Positions 23,310 through 35,525 of a stretch of DNA of 64,000 nt are shown piece after piece. The DNA lies in the NCBI GenBank assembly GCA_916700875.1, contig CAKAKS010000034.1:15338695-15402694 (forward strand). Reading direction: 5' to 3'. Each line of letters starts with the position of its first letter. The first letter of the stretch is position 1. The stretch comes from Sebastes aleutianus (taxonomy: Eukaryota; Chordata; Actinopteri; Perciformes; Sebastidae). The notes under the pieces are model-generated. The model worked only from the letters and a program-made list of their open reading frames with translations, did not search any database and had not been told where the DNA came from. The position numbers were made by a program, and so were the translations under genes.

Positions 23310-24523
23310 AGCTGTCAATCACTCGCGTACTCCAACAAAACAGTCAAACTAGGCAACGCTGATCAAATATGAATCAATATTCTGTTACTGTAATGCCTAT
23401 TTCTCACCTCAAATGTTTTCAGAAACATCTTGTAGTGTACTGTTTAGCTGTAAAATGAGAAAGTTTGTGACCCGGCAGCCATGTTGAGATCAGTTGAGGA
23501 AATACCAAGCACCGCCCACCAGCTGGAGCAAATTTTCAGCTAAACAGTACACTACAAGATGTCTCTGAATACATTTGAGGCAAGAAACAGGCATAACAGT
23601 AACATAATATTGATTCATATTTGATCACCCTTACAAAAAAGAAGTTTATTAAAGTGTGCTATTAGTATACTTCTTTAAACTTATAATAAGGGAGCATGCT
23701 TTCAGTTTGCTTTTTATGTACTTATCAGAGATGGACTTAACAAAATTAAGTATACTTGGTTTACACCGACAAGTACACAGAAAAGTATTTGTAGTACTAC
23801 AAGTTCACTTAAAGAAAACTTACAAGTATACTTGCAGTTAAAACTATTAAAATAGTAGTTTATGGAGAGTATATTTTTAAAGTGTATACTCTCATAAACT
23901 AAAAAGAGGGCTACAAGTATATAACTAGTAAACTAACAGTATACCTATAAGTTCACTTGTAGTATAGTTCACATTATAGTTGCAGTACAAAATACAACTT
24001 GGATGTAAACTAGTTGTGTACTCAAAGTTTACTACTCTCACATCTTTACTTAAAAGTATCTTTTATGAACTAAAAAGTTGACCAATTTATTCCCAAGAAG
24101 TATTGAAGTAGTACACTTAGAAGTATACTTCTAGTACACTGATATTAGTATACTTATTACATAACGTATACTTGGGATTATACTTGAACTATACTTACGT
24201 TTACTTCATTAAATAAACTTGAAGTATACTTCTTTTTTGTAAGTGCAGCGCTCCTTAGTTTGACCATTTGATCAGAGTTTGAGAGTGATTGACAGCTGCC
24301 TACGTTGAATGAACAGCCAATAGGAACGCTCTCTCTCTCTCTGAAATGACCTGTGATTGGCCAAAGTCTCCCGTCACGGACTCGATTTTTTAAAGCCTGA
24401 AAACAGAGTCATGAGGAGGTGCAGAAGTCTAGTTTTCTCTCAGAACACTTTAATTACAATATGCTGAAAGCTATTATCGAATTTTTGCCCAATGATGCAA
24501 AAAATATTCTGCCTACTGCAGGT
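23310..24523. mobile_element. TTAA-type MITE, rearranged, with nested insertion
   Basis: 23310-23530 matches the element at 53462-54086 (shared CTCAAATGTTTTCAGAAACA and AGCCATGTTGAGATCA). 23530-23629 is its inverted copy (AAACAGTACACTACAAGATG). The right end ATTCTGCCTACTGCAGGT is followed by TTAA at 24524-24527. The left terminus is missing. It is interrupted by another element at 23630-24243. Confidence 0.7.
23630..24243. mobile_element. Nested palindromic MITE rich in AAGTATACTT
   Basis: Ends CTTACAAAAAAGAAGT and ACTTCTTTTTTGTAAG are perfect inverses. The interior repeats AGTATACTT-like words many times. It sits inside the larger element at 23310-24523 and so is the younger insertion. No transposase ORF. 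Confidence 0.75.
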
Positions 24524-24954
24524 TTAATAAAGGTCAAATTCATCTGAAAATTGCATTTTAAAGTGATCCTGCATGTCTACAGAATGCCCATCGAGGTCAC
24601 TAAATGCCTGCTCCGATGCATCTTATGTGCTGTGGGTTACACACTGCCACTAATGCTGGAAATTATATCCTTCTAATGCTCGACAGCTTGCATAACTCAC
24701 AATCCAGTAAGACTGCTTGGCTTCTTTAAAACAAAATTTAAATCATTTAACAATTAGTGAAGATGTTCTCAGGAGATAAGTGTTCACTGTGAGAACATTT
24801 TGTACTCAAATGTTAACCATGCCTTGTAATCAAACACCCAGAGGGTGAGAGCTTAGGCAACACTGCCTGCGGCAAATTTATGTAAGAGTCTCGATGAACT
24901 TGTTAGATTAAATTATCTTGTACAAGTGTGAAAATGACATCAGAAACAGGCAAA

Positions 24955-25933
24955 GGTCATGTGGAAAAAGGTTTTATTGTCAAGGCTCGTTGTGCGATCA
25001 AAAGTACAGACAGACTTTCACATAGAAACCAATTTTATAATTTCTCATACAAAATGTTAAAACACAGAAAACCACCTAGTGTGGCCAAACGGGGCATCAC
25101 ATTTCCCTTTTGTGTCAAAATAATCCCACAGAGTTGATGAAAAAGAATAAAATAACATAAAAGTGGACAGAAACAAGAGTGTTAAGAAATGCTTTGACTC
25201 GACGAAGCTCCCACACGTTTAACACCAACAGACAGAATAAATAATGGAATAAACAGAAGAACAATTCTTAAGGATGACCGCTCCGCGCTGCGCCAAATAC
25301 AGATGCACTGTATCAGAAATCGCCCCTGCAAGTGATTAGTCTCACTCATCAGTAATTTTAAGATACGAATCCGTCTAAAGTGCAAGGACACAGTTTGTGT
25401 ATTTGTACACCTCTCAATAGAAAGTCACTTGATTTTAGCCCCAGAATACCTGAAAACCCTTTGAAATTTAGCAGAAAACAAAACCCTTTGGAAAACTGGT
25501 GGAAACGTTTACAAATACACAATGCAACATTCTCAGTTCGCTAAATAGATTTTTGCAACATTTGCAAAAGATTTGCGCAATACATCAACATGCAAGGCAT
25601 CTTCTTTCTCATCCAAACAAGTTTCCACAGGCCACGTTATCCCTGATACTGCTGACAACCTTCCACTGTTCTTCGCCCCAAATCTCAAGGCAGAAAAAAT
25701 GAGGGAAAAAAAGAGCGAAGCAGGGATAGATGGACAGGAGCGGGGAGGATTGTCTAGCCCCGCACTGACCTTTACATTCTGGAGACACGGTGGCCTTGTG
25801 CCAGGCAAGCAGAGCCCTTCTGATTTTACAGAGAGAAGTGAGAGAACGACTATGTACAGGCCAAGTTTCTCTATTCTCTTTGGTCAGTCTTTACATTATG
25901 TACAAAGAATACTCGGACCGCCGCCGTGCGCCC
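24955..25933 (-). other. TDH: Probable TDH 3' untranslated region
   Basis: Sequence downstream of the TDH stop on minus, ending at an AATAAA signal (plus-strand TTTATT at 24973-24978), which predicts cleavage near 24955. Short ORFs here on both strands have no recognisable domain. The UTR length of about 1 kb is inferred from the first convincing signal. Confidence 0.45.
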
Positions 25934-28900
25934 TCAGTTGGCACGAGCCATGCGCGTCTCCGCGCCGAAGAAGTTGAGCATAGTCTGGACGAGCTCTGGG
26001 AGATCGTAATCGTGCTTCCAGCCCCAGTCCTTCCGCGCGTTGGAGTCATCGAAGTTCATTGGCCAACTGTCAGCTGGAAAGAAACACGAGTGAGATCATG
26101 TTATAAAACCATGTTATAAAACCATGCTGGTTTTGATTTACAGCCTGCATCAGTTTATCCGATTAAAGTTAACCAACTTCAGAGCTGTATTTAGCCTCTT
26201 TTCCTTAAAGCGAGACTGCAACTTTTGAAAGATGAAAAAACTCAATGTTCCTCTTGCAAATGAAAAGAACAATTCATGAGAAATAAAGCGCACCCTTGCT
26301 CAGTTTAATACACTCAAAGGTTTTGCTGCTGCAGTCTTACTTGGTCTGGTATGACCAGTAGCAACTTAAACTAACTAGTAACTTAAAACTTGCTTGTTGA
26401 ATTCGTTCTCTACATTTTAGCATGTCACAGATAACAAATGATGATGTCTTTAAATTGTCAGACTCAATAGAATCCATGGAAATGAAGGTAAAAATGTGCA
26501 ATTTTCCCCGTATCTATCAGTTGTTGCCATGGTGAGTGTTCAGCAAAAGTTTAATAGTTTAACAAATCAAAAACTTACCAATGGCCTGCCGTACGTGGTC
26601 AACGTCATATGTGACCTCCAGCTCGGGCATCTGCTTCTGGAGCTCCTGGGTCAGTTCCTCGGGGGTGAAGCTCATGGCGTTGATGTTGTAGGTCCTCATG
26701 CTCAGCGTGTCAGTCGGCGCCTCCAGCACCTCCAGCGTGGCGCGCAGGCAGTCGTCGATGTACATCATGGGCAGCCGTGTGTCGGGTCTCAAGTTGCACT
26801 CGAACTTGCCGCTTTTGATCGCGTCGTGAAAAATCTGGACGGCGTAGTCTGGTCAGAGACGGATATAAAAAACATTAGAATTACACAAATTTGGAAAAAT
26901 GATAACCTAATACAAAAAAAAAAAGGAAAAGGTGCAACAGTGCAGAGGTATTTGAACGTGTGGAGGAGGGTGTGATAGCTGTTCAGACAAGTGAAAATAT
27001 GGCTTCTGGCCTAAAAATACAACAAGCCACGACAACTCTCTGGAATAAGTCGGTTACAAAACAAACTTGTTTCATGTCCTGTAGGTCTGAACTTCATCTC
27101 TCTTACCTGTTGTGCCGCCGCCAGGCGTGGAGTCAGCAGAGATGATTCCTGGGTAGCGGAGACAGCGGAAGTCCAGGCCGTAACGGTGGTGGTAGTACTG
27201 TCGAAGAACAGAGAGGAAACCATTATTAAAAAAAACATACTGAAAATATTCAATGGGTTCTCGTGCTACATTATATGTAGTAATTCAACAATTTAAAAAA
27301 TAAGAAGAGAAGATGTTGGTTTGGTTCATGTGGGGACGAAAAGAAAGAAAGAAATCTCAGATCTTACCTCTCCCATCAGCTCAGCGTGGACTTTGGAGAC
27401 GCCATAGATGGTGCGAGGTCTCTGCACGCAGAGATCTGGCGTGGGGTTGCGGGGCGAAGTGGGGCCAAAGGCACCAATGGTGCTGGGGACAAACAGACGC
27501 AAGCCGTGCTCTGCTGCGATGTCCAAGATGTTGTGAAGCCCTGAGGAACAGACAGAGAACCATATTATTAGGACGCCACACTTGAAAGGGAACATTGTCA
27601 TGATCTTTACACCCGATAAGATGTGAAGAAGTGCCTACCGGTGATGTTTACAGAGCGCGCCAGGGCCACATTAGCCTCTCCAACAGCGCTGAGGAGGGCG
27701 CTGTAGTGAACCAGCCAAGTGATGCGGTTGTTCACCACAATTTCCCGCAGGTTCTTGTAGTCCAGGATGTCGGAGTAGATGAAGGGGCCTGATGGTGATA
27801 GAGGAAATTATAAATCAACTGTTCAATTCATCTTATAAAGTATTTATTTGAAGAAGTAAGTATACGTGGCTTGTGTTTCAATGCCAGCTTTTAATAGACT
27901 CCTCATCTGTCCTTCCCCTTTCTTAGAAGCAATTCTCAAACCGCAATTAAACAGCTCTTACTGTGCCGATGTATAATTACTTCTTGTTTACATGTCTTCC
28001 AGTTCAATCTTGTTTACAACTCAAAGTCGTTACATTCATTACGTCTTTGGACAGCTCATTACTGGACATCAGCAGAGCAAAGTCAACCGTGCGTCACGTA
28101 TCGATTTGGAGGAATTTACCGACCACATTTTTCAGGTTGATGTGACTTCCTCTTGCGCATGAATGACAGAAAATCAATAAGGCTTTATTTGCCAACTCTG
28201 GTCTTCCGTCATTTGGCAATAAAGCTATGGTACATTTGTAACACATTAACAACCTTCATTGCCAAACGCCTGAATTTTTAAGGGGTTGTGGTGTTAGTCA
28301 GAGCTACACTCACCAGAGGAACTCAACTTTGTGTTCTTTGAGGTGATGAAAGACTGTCTAGACACTTATTTGCCAAATGAATGCAATCAGATACGCTGCC
28401 CTGCGTTCTGGCCTGTGTTGAAAGTAAAAAATTAACCATAGAGAAAAGCTGTCTCTGACTAATTTCAGCACAAATCTGCAGATCTCCTAATACAGCACAG
28501 TATTTGAGTTGACTCACCGCTGCTGAAAACATTGCTTGAAGGTTTCCTGATGTCAGACAGAATGACGTTGTTCTTTCCAAACCTCTTTCTGTGAAACAGG
28601 AAGTCAATGTTATACAACTCGAAAATGCACCGGAAACTGTTCTGATGTTGTTGTGATGTATTTGGCATTCGCCGTCTGTAAGCAAATGACGTGCAATTTG
28701 ATTGCAAAACAAACAAATTAGAAATCTTACCTCAACAGTTTGGCGAGCCCCACTCCGAGCTGTCCCAGGCCACCTGCATTAGACGGAGAGAGAGAGAGAA
28801 ACACTGAGCGTCATGCACACATCAGCAGCAGCTAATAATCATCAGTGCTGGTTTCCATGGAGACTGAAGTAACTAAGAGTGGGCCATAAGAAAGAAAAAA

Positions 28901-29246
28901 AGGTCAGAGCACTTGACGCCTACACTTAGTTTTTAAACTGTCATCCTTTTTTCTTGTTAAAAATCCTGCTGGTCTTGAATCCCTGCAGAGCACACTAATC
29001 TCAATCTTGCATGATAATGACCTCTTCTACAATTAACAGGTGTCAAAAACCAGATGTACCTGTAATGAGCACTTTGGGGTGGTCTGTTTCGGAGAAGGAC
29101 ACGGAGTGGAAGCTGGCGTCAGACGTCACCTGGCGTGGGGAGAAGCTGATGTTGCGTACAGCCACCGTTAGGGGCTGGCAGCCGCACCCCGGGGTGCTGA
29201 GCAGGGCCAGCTTGGCCACCTTGCTGAGGGTTCTGATGACAGGCAT
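25934..29246 (-). CDS. TDH: L-threonine 3-dehydrogenase, mitochondrial
   Basis: Oxidises L-threonine with NAD+ to 2-amino-3-ketobutyrate, which GCAT then splits to glycine and acetyl-CoA in mitochondria. Coding exons in order: 29060-29246, 28731-28773, 28518-28588, 27639-27788, 27368-27540, 27107-27197, 26579-26848, 25934-26073. All borders are GT-AG and phases agree, giving 374 residues (mouse about 373). The basic N-terminus MPVIRTLSKVAKLALL suits a mitochondrial presequence. KVLITGGLGQLG (about residues 58-69) is the NAD-binding Rossmann glycine motif of extended short-chain dehydrogenases. PSTIGAFG (169-176) and YGVSK (196-200) supply the catalytic Thr/Ser, Tyr and Lys. The C-terminus is FFGAETRMARAN. 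The start lies in the exon after a non-coding leader exon. No stop or frameshift, so the gene appears functional, unlike human TDH, which is an expressed pseudogene. Confidence 0.97.
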
Positions 29247-29364
29247 GCTGGTGTCTGCAGAGGAGGGAAAGAAAAAAAAAGTGTTCACGCTTTAGGGTGA
29301 AATCTGTGAAATTCCACAGGCATGGACTCGCTTTTCTAGTCTTCAGACGACTCAAAGCTCTTTA

Positions 29365-29555
29365 AACTACATGTCAGCATTCACACACTGATGGCAGAGG
29401 CTGCTAAGGTGCCAACTTTGCCCATCAGGATCTGATCTAAATACTCATTTGGGGTTAAGTGTCTTGCTCAAGGAGCCGAAGCAGCCGGGGATCGAACCAC
29501 CGACCTTCTGATTGGTGGACAACCTGCTCTACCCTCTGAGCCACACTGAGTGACA
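29365..29555 (-). mobile_element. tRNA-derived SINE
   Basis: On minus, GTGGCTCAGAGGGTAGAGCA at about 29527-29546 resembles a tRNA A box and GGTTCGATCCC at about 29489-29499 a B box. The body has the teleost-SINE segment around CTTGAGCAAGACACTTAACC and extends to about 29365. It lies in the intron between the TDH leader exon and first coding exon. Confidence 0.7.
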
Positions 29556-30181
29556 TTCAAAGTTTTTTTTTCTCCAAGCAGCAGTACAAGTTATTTTCCC
29601 TCACTAAGATATTTTTAATATGTTTTAGCTGCCATAATCTGGTGGCCTCTTTCAGTACATTTTCTGGCTTGAAGGTCTCTGTCAAGAGATTTTTGGCTCC
29701 TCTCCAGACCTCAGGCGCCGAGAGAGAGAGACAGTCAGAGGACTGGCACTGAGTGAGACCTTTTAATTTACTCTCGGTGAAACTCGCACAAGTGACGAAT
29801 CTACAGGAAAAACAGCAATGGAAACGACCTGAGATGCGAATGATAGGCTATTGTTGGCTATTGTCTCCAAAGAGACGCAACTCGAGCGCATAGCAACAAC
29901 TCCAAAACCACAAACACTTCTTTCACTCACAGCCTGTTCACTTTTTACTTTTAACACTTTTATGTTGCATTACTCTACATTTATATTTCATCATGCATTT
30001 CATTTTTTTTAAGAAGATGGAACACTGAGTCAGCACATTTAAATCTCTCCAAAGTTTAACTTATACCATAATTTAACAGCTGCAGAAGGTTTTTAAACTA
30101 AAGAAAAGCAGCACTTCCTCTTCATTTTTTCATCATTTTGAGCCACGTAAACTTTTGCATCATTTTCAGAAGCGTACTTAC

Positions 30182-30270
30182 CGGCGGCGAGCTGCGAGCT
30201 TGCAAAAAAAGAGGAAGGAAGAAAGTAACTTGAGTCTTTATACTGCCCTGCCTTCAGAGGAGAGCCAATC
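30182..30270 (-). promoter_or_regulatory. TDH: TDH core promoter and leader exon
   Basis: On minus: a CCAAT-type site (plus-strand CCAAT at 30265-30269), then TATAAA (30237-30242), a predicted start near 30210, and a short GC-rich leader ending in the strong donor GCCG/GTAAGT at 30182. The next acceptor is 29254, eight bases before the TDH start codon. The spacing is that of a classic TATA promoter. The exact start site is inferred. Confidence 0.6.
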
Positions 30271-30714
30271 AGAGAGAGAGGGCGTTCAGTATAGTAGACG
30301 AAAACACAGCAGGTCGACTAACACTCACATGATTTTGGAAATATTTTTGGAACGTTTTAGGGGTCTTTATTTGCCTTGGAAACCTTATAGAGGATTTGTC
30401 ATTTTGGAGTAAAAATCATCATGTAATGTGTTCAAGACTCTTCCTATAAGGGGAGATAATAGATTTGAGCATCAACAGTAAAACTTCATGTTTTAAGACT
30501 ATTTTTGCGCAAAAAAAAAGCAGTGCGCTCTTGTTCCATCCTCCATGTGGCACCTGATGCGCGCGCCGTGGTGGATCTTTTTCAGAAATGTCTATAATTT
30601 GGCACCCCTTAATGAAAGGGGTGCTGATCTCCATTTGGCGTGGTTTATTTTCCACGTGGATGATGATGAGCAGTCTCAGGAGCTTGGTGATTTTTTTTTT
30701 TTTTTAACGAGTGA

Positions 30715-30850
30715 CAAAAAGCTTTCTCGCAGTCCTGCAGTCCGGGAGAAGATACAGAAGTATCAGGATCAAGTACTACTCGGCTGTTAAACAGCTTCTT
30801 TCCCACAGCAATCAGACTGCTCAATCAGAGTATGTGAACTGCATTAAAGA
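30715..30850 (+). mobile_element. Decayed LINE 3' coding fragment
   Basis: Translation gives RRYRSIR in one frame, then NSFFPTAIRLLNQS in another, both resembling the C-terminal tail after the reverse transcriptase of fish non-LTR retrotransposons. The frame change marks it as dead. AT-rich 3' sequence follows. Confidence 0.5.
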
Positions 30851-31318
30851 GACTGTTCCTTTAATAATATTTTTAATTTTTAAATTGTAACTATTTATTA
30901 TATTATATTTTTAGCGTACTTTTAGCTTATTTATTAGTGCTCTTAATTATTAGTTAATTACTTAATAATTTTAAAAAAATGGGGATCTGTGTGAGACAGT
31001 CAGCCATTCAGACAAATGAAACCAGGCCAGAAGCTGTCTGTTGGCACACAGCCTGAGCTCAATATACTTCACTGTTACGCTAAACAGCCTGGTAGATAAT
31101 ATAATTAAGTATTAATTAATTGATTTGGCTAAAAAAAAAAAAAAATTATAATTATATATAAAAGAAAGGCATTAATAAAGGCAGCACGTGGTCGCGGTAG
31201 CCAAATTACGCACAGGATTGTACCCATTGATAAATCTGGTTAACATTGTTTAAAACACATTTCAGTTTCTAAATAATAGAGGACATGTAACAGGAGCAGT
31301 TTACTCACCAGTTAGTTC

Positions 31319-31470
31319 TTGAGAGGAAGAAACTCCTGTTCTGACTCGCTTTATGATGAGATGGTGAGATGCTGTTTCCTCTCTCTGAGGCGCTCTGACG
31401 TGATGCGCCTATAGCTGCTGTGTTATCCCTGCTCGGTGTTGCATCAGCTTCGTCTTCAGGCTATATATCT
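31319..31470 (-). promoter_or_regulatory. Possible alternative TDH promoter and first exon
   Basis: A second promoter-like array on minus, about 1.2 kb upstream of the first: TATATAG at about 31462-31468, a CRE-like TGACGTGA (plus strand, 31396-31403), and a strong donor CTG/GTGAGTAA at 31319. It would yield a non-coding exon of about 110 bp that could splice to 29254. It could also belong to an unrelated transcript. Confidence 0.35.
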
Positions 31471-31759
31471 GCGGCCATCTGGTTTCAGAGGAAGCCGGCT
31501 TCTCTCGGATTGGTGGAGCCACGGAGGTGCGGTCCTCCCTCACAGACCACTCCCATCGAGAGAGTCACCACAGCAGACACCCAGCAATCCGATTTGTGCG
31601 TCCATTCACTGCCGGTCTAATCTGAGGCCACTAGCAGCTGGACACGGTTTTACGCGTTGTCTCCAAAAAAACTGATTCTACATGAACATGTCCTCCAAGA
31701 CATGTGAGCGCAGTGATTGATAAACTACTGGGTGGAGTAGTTTCATCACTGATGTGCCT

Positions 31760-31900
31760 TATATTAAATTATGTTATATTAAATTATGTTATGTTATATT
31801 ATATTATATTATATTATATTATATTATATTATATTATATTATATTATATTATGTTATGTTATGTTATGTTATGTTATGTTATATTATATTATATTATTTT
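31760..31900. repeat. Pentanucleotide minisatellite (TTATA / TTATG)
   Basis: Tandem ATATT units with blocks of ATGTT variants at both ends, about 25-28 units in all. Confidence 0.9.
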
Positions 31901-31924
31901 ATATAAATGTGATGTATAAAATGT

Positions 31925-32150
31925 CAGAAAATAGTAAAAAAAAGTGCACATCATAATTTCCCAGAGCCCAAATTTACTCATTTAAACAGCTTGTTTTTCC
32001 ACACCAACAGTCTGAAACCTAAATATATTGAGTTTACTATCATAGAAGGCCAAGCAAACCAGCAAATATTCATATTTGACAAGCTGAATGAAAAAAATAC
32101 TCGATTATTAAAATTGCTGTCGTTTGATTTTCTGTGAATTGACTAATCAA
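31925..32150 (+). repeat. Dispersed teleost repeat, copy 2
   Basis: Contains TTGAGTTTACTATCATAGAA and ends near GAATTGACTAATCAATTA, a diverged relative of the copy at 8140-8375. Directly adjoins the MITE that starts at 32155. Confidence 0.5.
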
Positions 32151-32154
32151 TTAA

Positions 32155-32654
32155 AGGGGACCTATTATGCTTTTGTGTTTTTTCTCTTTCCTTTAGTGTG
32201 TTATATATATATTTTTTGCGCATGTAAAAGGTCCGCAAAGTTACAAAGTCCACGCCAAAGGGAGTTACTCTCCCCCCACAGAACCACTGCTCCTGAACTA
32301 CCTGAAACACCTTGCTTGAAGTCCCGCCCCTTCTATCTTAACGTGGTGATGTCACCAAGTAACACATTTGCATAATACCTGCCTAGCGACTTCTTTGGCA
32401 CACCTTAAAACAAAGCTAGTTAGAGCGGAGCTGGAGAGGGGTCCGAAGAGTTTGGTTCAGTTGACCAATCGGAGCAGACTGGGCTTTTCAGGAGCTCAAA
32501 CAGAGCGTTTCAGACAGAGGGTGAAAAGAGGTGCTGCAGCACAGCCGGTATGAGAAAAATAAAGCGTTTTTTTTAATATTAAAGCATGTAAACGTGTTCA
32601 AGTAGAAACCCTAAATACAAGTATGCACCTGACAATGAGCATAACGGGTCCTCT
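32155..32654. mobile_element. TTAA-flanked MITE, copy 1
   Basis: A 500-bp element, ends AGGGGACCTATTATGC and GCATAACGGGTCCTCT, imperfect inverses, with TTAA at 32151-32154 and 32655-32658. The interior (ATGTAAAAGGTCCGCAAAGT, GTGATGTCACCAAGTAACAC) recurs at 59890-60545. Non-coding. Confidence 0.8.
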
Positions 32655-33081
32655 TTAATTGACAAATATTATACTCAATACAGTACAGGCTATATTTTTA
32701 TGTCAATATTTGTTTAAAATGTGAGTAGAAGTAGTTTTCCAACAGGTTGGGTTTGTAGAAATCTTAAGTGAAGCCACAAGAATATGAAGCATCCAGATAT
32801 AGCTTACATCTTGCACGGTATATGAGGTGCTACAAGCCCCCAGATACTAATAAGTACTTTTTTTAAAGCTCTATAGGTTTGAACATTTGGCCGCACAGTC
32901 TGAGTTTGTAATGACTGATGCATCGATGGATCAATGGGGTTTAAACAGACTTTAAAGTAATTATTTTACTTCTTATCTCCAGTAATATAACCACTATATT
33001 AGCAGGCTATGGCTATTTGTATGGTATCCCATAAGGAGTGGCAAAATCTCAACATAGTGCAACAGAAGCGCCTCAAGAGGG

Positions 33082-33674
33082 AGTGGTGGAATGTTACTAA
33101 GTATTCAAGTACAATTCAAGGTATCTGTACTGTCTGACAGCTTTAGTTACTTTTTGGATTACTATTTTTCTTATCCTTCCTGCCCAGTAAAATACATGTA
33201 CAGTATCTCTAAATGTGGTGATTTTGAATTTCTCTGATAAACTGAAGGATTAAGTGTTCCTTTATAGGTTGAGAAAATTCTCATACGTCTTAATAGTAAC
33301 CCTCTTGGATTAGTTGGAAAAATGCCTCGTCACAAAGCTGTTTTTGTTGAGCCGTGAGAAATGCGTGGTTCTCACAGGACAGCGACGCAAACAGACATAT
33401 GATGATCTTATAGAATATGATGCATTGCTGTAGATTAAACTACCCAACAGTATAAAGTAGTTAGAAAGAGCACAACCTTTAACATCTACAGCAGCAAAAT
33501 GTAATGCAAACACTGACAGGGACCATTTTTCTGGAGAACAAGTACTTTTATTTTTGATACTTTGAGTAAATTTTGAGGTTTCTTTAGTTCTGAATGTTGG
33601 TAGTGAAGTAGTTTGACAGTGTGGTATTGCTACTTTTGCTTCAGTAAAGGATCTGAGTACTTCTTCCACCACTG
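33082..33674. mobile_element. MITE with GTGGTGGAA ends
   Basis: Starts AGTGGTGGAATGTTACTAAG and ends GAGTACTTCTTCCACCACT; the termini are inverses with mismatches. I recognise these ends as a very common teleost element. The 131-codon minus ORF inside has no known domain. Confidence 0.6.
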
Positions 33675-35083
33675 AGGGCAGGGCAGTAACAACAAGTTGG
33701 AGCAAATGACCTCACGTGTCTATAAACGTAGCTGGACACATGAAGCAAAACAAAGGATAAAGTTGATGCATCCTGGTAATGATTAGCAAATTATGTTGTT
33801 TGTAAAGGCACTTTACACCAAATCACTGTGGCTGCACTGCAGGGTTTCGTGACCTTACAGGAAAAGGGGAGTGCCTCTTTGATTTGAACGTTAAATAATC
33901 CATGTTTATCAAGGGAAAGGCAAATTCTGTTTGACTTTGAGGTTTGTTTGCAGTAGATAGAGGAGGACCGAAGAGGTTGACGATGTCTCCGATTGGAGCG
34001 AGCAATGGGTGGGCTTAGGATCTGTGCTGGCGTGTGAGTGGTGGACGGGTGCACACCCCCACGCCCGTCATCACCTGGCAGCAAAAACAAGTTAATCTGT
34101 AAACTGACACACTTCTGGTAAAAACAAAACCAGTTCATCTTCAAGGAAATCTTGTTTTGCATCCATTTGCAGACATATTTTGAAATATTAAATTTTCCAC
34201 TCCTCATTACCAGGGAACATGAGAGGAAATGACACCCGATGACTGTAAGATGTTAGGTTTCTTTTTTAGTGTTGGTGTAATGAATGTGAAGCAAAGTCTA
34301 ACCTCAGCTGAGAACATCTGGGCAGCAAAGACACATAATTTCCAGTCGACACCTAAGTCACCTCCACTGTTCCAAGAGGCTTTCAGCCCTGAAATCAGAG
34401 TAGTGACACACCCATGGCCACGTTAACATGGAGAGAAAGAGTGATGGCTGCACTGTAAACACTGGCTGCCATCACATGCCTCCACGAAGCATCTGATCCC
34501 TGGCTATTTATTCCCCAGTCACCTCGTCAGATGACCCTTTCGTCACGGCGATTGGAAGATATTTAGTGGGGTGACTGAGGTGCTGTTTAGCAATAAGGGG
34601 ACGGCATGGGAAAATTGAATTCTATGTCACCCTGCCATTACAGTGGAAAAAATGCACCTCCGTCACTGAGCAGGGACAGACGTGACCAGGGACATAATGA
34701 CAATGAAATGAGATATTACATAGATATTTTATATAACGGTTAAAGTATGTGTTGTTTTGACAAATAACAATCAATACTGATATTTTTTTAAAAGCAGGAA
34801 TACTTGATTTTTTTTGGCCACTTGGGGTCAGCGGAACAATATTGACATCACCTTATAGAGTTGTTCTGATGAACGTTTTAGCATATCTTAGCTCATTAGC
34901 TTCGAAATGCTCCACTATATTTCACCGGTTAAGTTGCTAACTTTGTCTGCCGTATGGCGCTGGGCATTTAGCGTGGGTTTTTTAGAGCTTTTTCATAAGA
35001 ACAGCTGCATCCTGTGACTAGAAACTGGGTTGATGAGAGTGGTGAGACTGAATAAAAACAACTAAATTTAGTACGATAAAATG

Positions 35084-35525
35084 TTAAAGGCCTTAATACA
35101 CGGGGGGGGGGCATTTTTTTTTCTCTCTCGTGTGATTAATTAGCAAGTTGAACTGTTGTTTTTGTCATGAATAGTTTCACACAGAACGCTAATATTACGC
35201 GGCGAAAAAGCAAGCTACTTTTTTTTCCGGAACAAGGTCGATTTTTCGGAGCTTTCATACAGCGAATAAAGGCATCAACCAATCACGTTGTGCGGAACAG
35301 GTTGAGTTGCCTCTATATTTATGAAACAACACACGAAGGCTCCGTAGTCCGAACCAGGACAGTAAACTTTACAACTCCTTTCAACCTTGACAACAGCAGC
35401 GCAGACCAGATACACTCTTTCTGTTCTAACCTTTCACAATAAAAGCCCTAGACATATAATATTCACAGGCGAGTATTTTTCAATTTCATGTTGTTTATTC
35501 GTCACGCCCCCGGTGTGTAAAGGCC
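35084..35525. mobile_element. MITE with GGCCTT / CACGGGGG ends
   Basis: Left end AAAGGCCTTAATACACGGGG, right end CCCCCGGTGTGTAAAGGCC; inverses with small differences. The 440-bp interior is non-coding. A run of ten G at 35102-35111 lies at the left. Confidence 0.6.

Noticed and set aside
33310..33705. 131-codon minus ORF
   Set aside because: Inside a MITE with inverted ends; no domain.
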